Below, one piece after another: positions 9,001 through 21,000 of a stretch of 60,452 nt of DNA. A model generated the notes under the pieces. That model was not told the origin of the DNA. It searched no databases and saw only the letters and a program-made list of their open reading frames with translations. Made by a program: the position numbers and the translations under genes. Position 1 is the stretch's first letter. Every line of letters starts with the position of its first letter. The DNA lies in assembly GCA_024280035.1 (NCBI GenBank), contig JAJRQV010000089.1, positions 1-60,452 of the forward strand, written 5' to 3'. The stretch comes from Campylobacterales bacterium (GTDB taxonomy: Bacteria > Campylobacterota > Campylobacteria > Campylobacterales > Sulfurimonadaceae).

Positions 9001-12000
9001 TAAGCGCTGCATTATTATCAACTATTGTAACAGTATCTAATCCTGTAAAGTCTATACTTGTTGTTGCTTGCTGTGCTGTAATATTTAAGGTGTCATTATC
9101 ACTATCTACACTATCTACACCCGCTGTAATTAGGTCTGCAAAATTTGCTCCCTCAATGGCGGCTTGCGTATCAGTAATGCTAACAATATCTGCTGAGGCA
9201 AAGGCAGTTCCTTCACTTAAGAGTGTTGAAGCTTGAGAAACATTCATGCTCGCAACATCATCATTCGCATCTAAAATATCCACATTACTGGCATACGTTC
9301 CAATAGCGGTAACCAAATCTACCCCTGTTCCTGTCACTGTAACTAGGTCAGCTCCTACAAAGTCTATGCTCGTTGTAGCTTGACTGATTGAGAGATTTAA
9401 GACATCATTATCACTATCTACAACATCTACTCCAACCGTAATTAAATCTGCAAAACTTGCACCCTCAATAGCAGCTTGCGTATCGGCTATCGTCACCAGG
9501 TCTGCTGAGGCAAAAGCTATTCCTGCTGTTAAAAGTATTGAGGCTTGAGAAACACTCATACTCGCAATATCATCACTTGCATCAAGAATATCAACATTAA
9601 GAGCATAACTGCCAATTGCGCTCACTAAGTCAGCCCCTGCTCCTGCAACTGTAACCAAATCTGCTCCTACAAAGTTTATGTTCGTTGTTGCCTGTATTAT
9701 CGAAAGGTTTAAAATATCACTGCTTGAATCTACTGTTTCAACACCAGTACTGTCCATAACCGTAAAGTCTGCTGCTTCAATATTTGTTTGGTTATCAATT
9801 AGATCTAAGGCATTCCCTGCTTTAGTGATAAAACCTGCAAATTGGTTCGCTTGTGCAACATTTAAGATGGTATCACCATTTAAGGTGGCACTACTCGCCT
9901 TCGTTAAATCTTTTGCTGTAATATCTCCATTTACATCAATCAAAGAAATAAGATCTGCTGTTCCTAGAGAGATATTAGCCGTTGATATTGCTTCATACTG
10001 AGCCATAGTAAGTGTTGATGTAATAGAACCTGCCGTAGCATCATCAACATTAAGATTTATGACATCACTTAAATTAATACTGCTTAAGTCAAGCGTAGTT
10101 TTTTGATTGAGTGTCTCAATACTCGTTAATGTTCCACTTAAAGAAGAACCTGATTCAAGGTTTAAAGTATCCGCACCTGAACCTCCTGAAATAGATGAGC
10201 TTGTTCCATTTAAAGTGATGGTATAGTCTCCGCTACCTGTTGCATTTAAGAGACCATTATTAAGGGTAATGGCTGTGTCTACTGTTCCTGAAAGGCTTAA
10301 GGTATGTGTAGCATCAATACTACTTGCATCAACGGTATCTGCATTTGAACCCGTGATGATGGAGATATCATTTGCGGTTGCAGTAGTAATATTTAAGCTA
10401 TCCCCTGAAGCACTTCCCTCTAAATCAATAACTAAACCTGTGATACTTAAGGCTGTGGTTAAACACGTAATTACCATTTGCGAAGCGGTAATATTACTAG
10501 CATTTAAGGTGCTACTTCCTCCATTTGTATTAATTGTAAGGACTTGACCTGCCATATTAATGGTACGTCCATCTGCTTGAGCTGCATTCATGGTGAGGTT
10601 AGCACTGGCATTTATAATTTCAAAGTTTAGTATTGTTGCCCCACTAATGTCACTCACCGTAGTATTCACATCTAAGGTATCTGTATTGGCACCACCATCT
10701 AAGGTTCCTGTAGGATTAACAGATATCTCAACCCTATCATTTCCAATACCCGCATCAAGAGAACCTACATTTGCACTAAGGATAATATCATCAGCCCCAT
10801 CCCCCGTATTCACAAGAAGTTCCCCTCCTGCTGTAATAATGTTATCAATTCCCGTTCCACCTAAGATCGTCTCAAAACTTCCTGAAGTAGAGAGGTCTAC
10901 ACTGTTTGTTGCATCTGCTAATTGAAGGACCTCAACATTCGAAACATTACTTAAGTCTGTTCCACTGATGTTGGCTGCATCACTCATAATTAGACTATCA
11001 CTTCCACTGTTTCCATCAATAGTATCATTTACATCAAGGGTAGCATCTGCGTAGGTAAAACTATCTGTACTTGTTCCACCCACTAAATTAACACCATTTT
11101 CATCTACCGTAATAGCATTAGCGCCATTAGCAAAAGCTACCGTTTCAATACTTAATAAATTTCCAACATTCGTCACTGTTCCTGCATCATTTAACGATAC
11201 GGTATCTATTCCCCCATTACCAGTAATATTATCAGCAGCACTTAAATTAGCAATGTCATATCTAAAAATATCTGCGCCTGCTCCACCAATAACTTCAGTA
11301 ACCTGAGCACCTGCATTAAGGTCAAGCTCTTGCGTTGAACCTGTAGCATTTGAGCCATCTACAATAGAGATTGAACCTGCATTCGTACTAAAATCTAAGG
11401 TATTATCACCTGCGGCAAGACTTAGGGTTTGAATATTACTAACCCCTGCAAACTTACTGTGGTCAGAATTAATAAGGGTTTGTAGGGCTAAGGTATCATT
11501 TCCAGCTTCACCATCAAGCGTATCGGCTGCACTTAAAGAGCCTACATTAACCTTAATAACATCATCGCCTGTACCCGCTTTAACATCATCCGTCCCTCCA
11601 CCAATATCTATTACATCATTTTCAGAACCCGTGTTAATAATATCATCACCCGTACCCGCATCAATAATATCTATTCCTGCGCCCGAAGTAATCGTATCAT
11701 TTCCACTACCTGTAGTGATATTATCATCTCCTGCGTCTGTACTAATCACATTATTTTCACTTGTTGCCCCCACAATCGTTGAAGCTAATCCTCCTGCACC
11801 TGCGGTTATACCTACATAATCAAGGTCTGTGATACTAAGGGCACTTAGGTCAAGATTTTCACCATTATTAAGGTTAATCTGTACCACATCACTTAAGGTC
11901 GTATCTCCATCATAGGCTGTTATACCTGAGTTATCTACAAAATTCTTATCTAAGGTCGCTGTGAAGTTTCCATTAATAAACAGTGTCTCTATTCCTGATA

Positions 12001-15000
12001 CAGAACTGATTGCACTCAGATCACTGTCTCCAATAATTTCAATTCTATCTATACCTGCACTATCACTAAGAACATCTGCCGCGGCATCAGCACTGTAAAT
12101 ATAACTATCATCTCCAGCACCACCTTCTACGGTATCAATTGCACCTGTAGTAATACTAATATTGTCTGCAAATTTAGAACCCGTAATCGTATCTGCTCCA
12201 GCGCTATCAGAAATATTAATAACACCCGAAAAAGCACCATCTGTAATACCGCTAAGGTCTGTGCTGTTGGCAACAGTGATTACATTAAATGTTCCTGCCC
12301 CATCTAAGGCGGTAATATTTCCAATTGGGTTAGAGTCTGCATTAAGACTTGCATTAATAACAAAAGCATCTATATCTCCAAATACACCTGCCCCTTCACC
12401 TGTTTTATCAATAGCATGATTAACTTCATAAGCAACATTCCCCGCACCAATGTCATTAATGTTAGTAAAAACATTATCTGCATCAATAGCTGTTGATTTA
12501 ATTAAGACATCCGCACTACTGCTTGCCCCATTTATAATTAAATTTTCATCTGTTTGGTCTGCATTTAAGCTTAATAACGCACCCGAAGCTACATTCACCT
12601 GAGTTAAAGGAGTAAGGTCATCCCCAATAGCACCTGAGATATCTAGGTTGTTTGCAATACTCATTTCTAAGAGAGTTCCTGCTGTAGGCGTGATACCACT
12701 ATAATCATTAGCCCCTGCAAGACCGGCATCAAACTGTGTCGTACCCCCATCAATAGAGAGTGTATTTCCATCTAAATCACTCGAGAGTAGGCTTAATGTT
12801 CCTATTAAAGTAATCGTTGTCACCGTAGAGTCTATTTTTCCACGCAGATCATTACTGGCATTAATTTCTAAAATCTCTATGCCACTAATACTTCCATACG
12901 TGCTCGTACCATTGTCTAAAATGACCTTATCACTGGTACTGTTTCCACCAATAATATCAATAGCATTTGCATTTGCACTTAACTCAAGGGTCTCATTAGC
13001 AATAAGATTGCTTGCATCTACATTTTGTGAAGCATTACTGACACTAATAATTCTAGCCCCTGTATTTGTTGCTGATTGTAAAAGGTTTGTAGCCGTAGAA
13101 ACACCCGATAAATCAATATTATGGTCAGAATCATTAATTTGAAGATTAAAGGTTTCAACCGCACTATCTACCGTAAAGCTACTGTCTAAAACTTCTACCA
13201 AATTAAGTGCTACATTTAAAATATCACCACCAACACTTGAGCCTTGAATATCTAAGCCTGTTTTTGCTGTTGTCGCATCTATGTTCATAATCAGTGCTTG
13301 GTCAGAGGCTGAACCATCGATGTCCATCTTAATATTATTAATCGTTGTATCTTGATCAAGCCCTGCGGTTAGAACAATCTTTGAAGCCGTAATATTCGCA
13401 GCTGAGAAACTGTTATCTGTTCCATTTCCAACTACATTAAGCGCATTTGTTCCTACATCTACATTTCCACCAAGATTATTAATCTGCTCCACTGTCATAT
13501 CTAAGTTACTATCAGAAATAATATTTTCAAAGTTAATTACCGTAGAGCCACTTAAGTCTACGGAACCCGTAATGTTTAGGGTGTCATTTAATCCGCTATT
13601 AACGCCATTATCTCCATCTAAAAGTGTACGTGCCGAGTCAATATAAACAATATCATCACCATCTCCAGCAATAACACTCTCAAATGCCGTACTTCCACGA
13701 AGGTCAATGCTATCATTGCTTGCCCCTGTTTGAAGGGCTTCGACATCAGCATTAATACCGACTAAGTCTGCTCCCACTAAACTGGCTTGGTCACTAATAA
13801 TTAAGGTATCTTGACCGGCTCCTGCACTAATAACATCATTTCCATCTAAGTTAGCATTACTTACAGTAATGGTGTCATTTCCTGCTTGAGTAGAGATATT
13901 ATTATTTCCGATACCCAACGTAAGACTGTCTGCCCCTAAACCTGTAGTCACCGCAACATCATTACTCATCGCACTTATATCTAAAATAGCCGCACTGCTT
14001 CCTGCTGAGTTCATATCAATATTTACAAGACCCGCAGCATCTGCGTCTGCTCCAAGCGTTAAGGTGTGTGTAGTGTCATCACTTAAGACTAAGTTCTCAA
14101 CACTGCTTACATTTGCAAAGTCAGCATCACTTAAATTTCCACCCGTAACATTATCTGTAATTTCTATGGTGTCATTATTTAAACCACCATTAATGCTATC
14201 AGTACTGTTTAAGTTCAGTGCGGTAAATTCAATAAGGTCATCCCCTGCACCTGCATTAATAACATCATCACTACTAAGGGTTGAGAGGGTATTAGCACCC
14301 GCGTTACCATTAACAATATCATTTCCTGTTGTTGCATCAACGCGGTTTACACCTGTAGTCCCCAACAGATTAATTTCAACAACATCACCCGCATCACCCA
14401 TATTTGTAATGGTTTTGAATCTAAGGTCTAGACTGTTTCCATCAGCTACATCCATAATAAAACGGTCATTTACTCCTGTTGAACCTGTATAAGTATCAAT
14501 GGCATTCACTTGCGTGTCCGTTAAACTAACTTGAGCACCTGCGGTTGCAATTTCTACCTCTTCAATACCACTAATTGTTGCCGTACTTAAGTCTATGTTG
14601 GCATTGGCTTCTATCTTATCAGCAACACCCGATCCCCCATCAATAATATCTCCCGTCTCATCACCCGTAACATTATAAACAAAGGTATCATTTTCGTTTC
14701 CACCAATAAGATTATCCGCGCCACCGCCACCTTCAAGAATATCATCTCCACCTCGTCCATCTAAGGTATTAACATTAGCATCACCTTTTAGATTATCGGC
14801 ATTGTCTGTGGCACGAATCACTTCAATGTTTATTAAGGTATCTTGTCCGCCATCACCATCATTACTCACCTGAACAGCCTGTGTTAAATCAACACTAATA
14901 CCCCCTGCTGCTTCAGAATAATCCGCAATATCAATGTTCGTTCCGCCAGTGCCACCATCTAAAACATCGTCTCCAGCATTTCCAAAAATAGTATCTGAGC

Positions 15001-18000
15001 CATCTTCTCCATTTAAGGTGTCGTTTCCTGCACGACCATAGATTTCATCATCTCCTGCACCACCATTAATAATATCTTTGGTTGTTGAACCAATAAGAGT
15101 CTGATTAGCCGCACTTCCGTTAATAATTACCTCATCTACATCGGTCATGATTTTTGAAGAGATATCAAGATGATTTGTGGTGTCTACAATAAGGGTATCT
15201 AAACTTACTGCCCCTCCAATAAACTCATCAAAACCCAGTACTGAGATTTGAGACTCATCAATAGTCACTGCCTGATCTAATGTACCATCAAATTCCATCT
15301 TCTCAATATCTGTAATATTTGCATTAGAAATATCATAAACAGCATCATTTTTAACTTGTAAGATATCACTTCCTGCTCCCCCATCAAAAGAGTCTGTTGA
15401 GACATCAGTCGCACTACTAAGAACTAAGGTATCATCATCTGCCTCTCCAAAAAGAGTATCAATACCCGCACCCCCTTCAAGCGTGTCATTTCCTGCATCA
15501 CCCCGAATAATATTATCATTATCATCACCTGTGATAAGGTCAGTGAGGCTAGAGCCTGTTACATTTTCAATACGAATAACCTCATCACTTGCACCATTGA
15601 TACGTGTTGCTGTTGATGTTCCTGCATTATTAAGCGTTAGGATAATACCTGCATTTGTTCCTGAGTAGTCAAGGGTATCAATTTCACTTCCCCCATCAAA
15701 ACTATCTCCCCCATCAACATGCCCAAGAAGAAGGTCATTATCTTCTTCTCCAAAAAGAGTATCAACACCCGCACCCCCCTCAAGAGTATCTGAACTTGCA
15801 CCACCATATAAGGTATCTACTCCATCATCTCCAAAGAGTTTGTCATTATCATTACGACCATAAATAATATCATTTCCACTGTCTCCATGAATCTCATCCG
15901 AACCCCCAAGTCCATCAAGAATATTCGCACCCGCATCACCCGTAATGGTATCAGAACCATTAACAGAACCTATAACATTTTCAATATCATGTAAGGTGTC
16001 ATTTCCTTCGCTTAAGCCCGAACCACTTCCTACACCACTACCTGTGTCTAAGTCAACAATAACCTTAGCCACCGAGTTTGTGTAGTCCACCGTATCATTT
16101 CCAGCATCAGCTAAGTCATCTCCACCGTACAGGTCATCATCTCCACCCGCACCATAAAGCGTATCATCTCCTGCTTTTCCAAAGATGGTATTATCGGCAC
16201 TACTTCCTAATAAGGTATCATCTCCCAGAGCATTGTCTGAACCAATAAGATGTTCAAAATCAGTAAGCGTATCAATATCCATACCCCCACCAATAATCTG
16301 TTGTGTTCCATTAATAGATAAATCAACCTTAATAGCGCCTGTAGCATTAGAATAATCAATCCAATCCCCAAGAGTATGGTTACCCCCATCAAGGATATCA
16401 TTTCCACCGCTTCCTATAACCGTGTCATCTCCATTCAGTGTTATAATAGTGTTTACTTCAGCATTTCCAGTAATAATATCATCAAAGTTTGTAGCCTTAA
16501 GATGTTCAATATTACTTAGCGTGTCTGTATTTCCAAAGGCATCATTAATCGCACCCGTTAGATTTCCGCTAATGCCTTGAGAACCACTGAGCGAATAATC
16601 TACCCAATCTCCTCCATTTAAATCATGTGTTCCTCCATCAAGAACATCATCTCCTGCGCCTGCAATAAAGGTGTCATTTCCAGCCTCACCTACTGAAATA
16701 TCATTATCAGCACCACCTTCTAAGGTGTCACTTCCCGCACCACCAAAAAGGCTATCACCTCCAGCACCACCAAGAACAGAGTCATTTCCATCCCCACCAA
16801 AGAGGGTATCTACTCCGCCTAATCCATCAAGCGAATCATTTCCCGTAACACAATTTAAGATATTAGTATTAGCATCTCCTTGAAGCGTATCATCAAAACG
16901 TGAACCCGTAATATTTTCTATGGACGTGTAGGTATCTGTTCCCCCATCTCCATCAAGACCTGTTGAAGTTCCCCCATTATTAATACTTGCTGTTACTCCA
17001 CCTGTAACACGTCCACTTCCATCATTAAAATAATAATATGCGGTATCCGTATCGGCACCACCATCAAGAATATCATTCCCTGAACCCCCGTATAAAAGGT
17101 CGTTTCCTGTATTTCCTAAAAGATTATCCGCACCACTCCCCCCATCTAAGAAGTCATTATTGGCACCACCATCAAGATTATCATCATTAGCACCACCAAA
17201 AAGATTATCATCTCCACTTCCCCCATCAAGGGCATCATTCCCAGCTGCACCACTCAGAATGTCAATGCCTTCATTTCCAAAAAAGGTATTGGCATTAGTA
17301 TCACCACTAAGGGTGTCATTCAGTGCTGAACCCTGAATAATTTCAATTGAGTTTCCAATAATTGTATCTCGGCCATTTAATCCATCTTGTTCAATTTGCG
17401 CCGTAGAAAGAGAGAGATCAACTTCAACATTTTTAAATTCTGTACCCGTATGAAAGTCAAGAGTATCTACTCCCGTTCCCCCATCATAAATATCATTTTC
17501 AGAAGAATTTATAAGGGTGTCATCGCCTGCTCCTGTTGCAATACGATTTCTTTGATCTGAACCTGTAATGGTGTCCTTATAATCCGAACCCATTAAATTT
17601 TCTATATCAACTAGGGTATCTGTACCTTGGTCTGCACCTACTACCTGCGCGCTTACTAAACCTAGATTAACAACAACACCATTGCTATCACCTGGTACAG
17701 CTTCTAATGCTGAAGAGTAATCAACCGTATCTGAGTTTAATCCCCCATCTAAAAGATCATCCCCTAATCCACCGCTAAGCGTGTCATCTTGTCTATCCCC
17801 ATACAAAGAATCATTTCCATCACTACCAAAGAGAAGGTCATTATCATCCCCTCCACGAAGGGTATCATCATCTGCACCACCATCTAAGATATCTGTTCCT
17901 GCACCACCATCTAAGGAGTCATTTCCAAGATTTCCAAAAATAGAATCATTTCCTTGTGCGCCATAAAGTCGGTCATTTCCAAGCCCACCATCAATACTAT

Positions 18001-21000
18001 CATTACCCTCATAACCATAAATATAATTGGCATCATCTGTTCCAATAACCGTATCGTCTCGACTAGTTCCATACAGACTCTCTACATCACCATTAAAAAC
18101 ATCAATATCCCCTACATTATCCGTACCCCCTGTACGCATATCAATATCAATTCCTTGGGTACCATTTCCAAAGTTACGGTAATCTACAAGATCAAAACCA
18201 TCCCCTCCGATAAAGGTGTCATGTCCTGCATCACCTACTAATCTATCATTTCCCAATCCACCATCAAGGGTATCATCACCAAGACCACCTTGAAGAATAT
18301 CATTTCCATCTTCACCTTCTAAGATATCATTTCCCTCATTACCTTGAAGGGTATCTGTACTTAAACCTACACGAAGGTAGTTATCATTGCTGTCTCCATA
18401 AATTGTATCTATAAAATCCGTACCAATAATATTTTCAACATTTGTAATAGTGTAGTTAATGGTGATTCCACCTTGAGTTGCCGAGTTATTTACTAAATCA
18501 ACAAACACCTTAGCTGTTATTTCAGGAGTATTAAAGTCAATAACATCAACATCATTTCCCCCATCAATAGAGTCTGAACCCCCTGAGGCTAAGAAGGTAT
18601 CATTCCCATCATTTCCAAGTAAGGTATTTTCACCAGCATCACCCTTAAGTATATCATCATATACAGAACCTTGAATATTTTCAATTGCGTTAAGAGTATC
18701 AGTATCTCCATATCCATCAGTTGCCGTGTTAAGTGTTAAATCAACGTTTACACCCACAAGACCATTTTGAGGATCATTAGAATAATCTACAAAATCACGT
18801 CCAGCTCCACCATCAATAAGGTCAGCACCTGCGCCCCCTTCAATGGTATCTCTATCACTTTCACCAAAAAGAAAATCATCTCCAGCGCCCCCTTGTAGTA
18901 GGTCGTTTGAGCCACCACCTAAAAAGGTATTAGAAACATCATTTCCAAACATTGTATCTGCAAAATTTGAACCTTGAATAATTTCAAGATCATAAACAGC
19001 ACTAGCACCACTGCCGGAGATTTCCGTAAAAGTGTCACTTCCTCCATCAGCAGTTTTTATAACTTGATTACCAACATCTGAAAGATTTACCAAGATTTTA
19101 TCTGCTTGGTCAGCATAATTAGCAACATCTATCCCCGTACCGCCAAGAAGAACATCATTCCCTGCACCTGAATAAAGAGTATCTGCACCTGCTTCACCCT
19201 CTAAGGTATCATTATCGGCATCTCCAAAAAGAACATCATCTTCACTCCCACCAAGAATATGGTCATCTCCTGTTCCCCCATAAACAGTGTCTAATCCTGC
19301 ATCCCCTTGAATATAATCATCACCAGCATCACCATTAATAATATCATCCGCATCATCTCCATAAAGAGAGTCATCTCCTGTACCACCAAAGAGGGTATCT
19401 GCACCTTCATTACCGTGAACGGTGTCATTTTGACCACCTCCATACAGCGTGTCTTCTAAAAGCCCACCATCAATAATGTCATCCCCATCACTACCATCAA
19501 TAATATCTTTTCCATCCCCACCAAAAAGGGAGTTTTTACTCTCACTTCCCGTAATCGTATCATCAAAATCACTCCCAATAATATCTTCAACATTACGAAT
19601 CGTATCCGTACCCTGATTAGAAATTGCCGTACCATCATCATCTGTTTTAAGCACAACATTAACCGAAGAGGTTTCTGTAGAAAAATTAATAACATCTGTT
19701 CCAATACCCCCATCAATTAAGTCATCTCCAAAACCACCAATAAGCGTATCATCTCCACTCTCGCCCATAATCGTATCGTTCCCATCACGACCATCAAGGG
19801 TATCATTGCCTGCACCACCCGTAATAACATTAACACCAACATCACCACTTAAGGTATCTGAAAAATTAGAACCTTTAATATTTTCAAAACCGAGTAAGGT
19901 GTCTGTTGCCCCAGGAGCTGTTCCCGTACCTGTAGCTAAATCAACCACCGCACCCGTAGAGCTAACATAAGAATAATCAATCGTATCAATATCTTCTTCA
20001 CCATCAAGAATATTAACACCTGTTCCACCGGCAATAGTATCTTCACCTCGCGCACCACTTAAGGTATCATCACCTTGAAGCCCTAAGATAGTATCTTTAC
20101 CTACCGCACCAATAACCGTAGTATCTCCCTGCGAAGCAGTAATCACGTTATAGTTTGCATTGGTTGCTAAAACAAAGGCATCTCCACCAAGGTCTATATA
20201 ATCAATAGCTCCACCCGGATCATTTCCGCTAGGAAGGTAGTCATAACGAATTTCATTCATCACAAATTGAATAGCATCGGTTCCTGAAAGCTGAGTGATA
20301 TCAGGAGTTTGAACACCCTCTTGCCCAGGTAATAAGTTGGCACGATCAAAGGTTGTGGTAAAAGAGAAGACGGCATCAATTCTTGTCCCATCAGCTAGGG
20401 GAGAGTACTTTAAAACAAAGTCTGCTGCTCCTGTAAAAGGGTTCACTACAAAACCGGTCATAACCGTACCATCTGTTGAAGCAGGAACTTCCCAACTTCC
20501 ATCCCCATTACTTGTTGCCCCTACAATTTCATATCCTATAGGTAAGTTTGCAATCGTAATAGAGGTAATTCCAAAACCTGTAGGTTGTTCAGGATTAATT
20601 CTAAGTGTTCGTGAAAGAACCCCGGTATCATCAAAAAGAACAGGGTTATCAGCTTGAATAACAAGAGGACCTGTTTGTGCTGAATAGTCTAAAATTTCAG
20701 ACTGAAACTGCGCTTCAGGAGTGGATTCAACACCACCATAAGCAGAACCACCCCCACCATCAACTGTTGTTGGGGTTGCCGCATCTTCAATTTTTTGTGT
20801 TTGAAAAAGGTTTATTGAAAATTTCAATCCTGCTTGAACTGCATCTGTAATTTCTGAAATAGCAACATTAACAGGATTATCATCTTGGGGTCTATAAACA
20901 GCATTAAAGGTATTGGCTTCTACCTCATCAGGAGGAGGAAGTACTTCATCTTCAAATTGATTTTGGTACTGAGGAAGGTCGACAGGAGGAGGATTATCAT

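Noticed and set aside
7793-9982. Regular ~312-bp periodicity as a CRISPR-like or satellite array
   Set aside because: The repeat is in frame, diverged and inside a continuous coding region. Unit length is far above CRISPR repeats and there are no spacers.
7110-20657. Many ORFs on the + strand opposite the adhesin gene
   Set aside because: They are Ser/Pro/Ile-rich mirror frames of RTX repeats, lack ribosome sites and change with the repeat unit.
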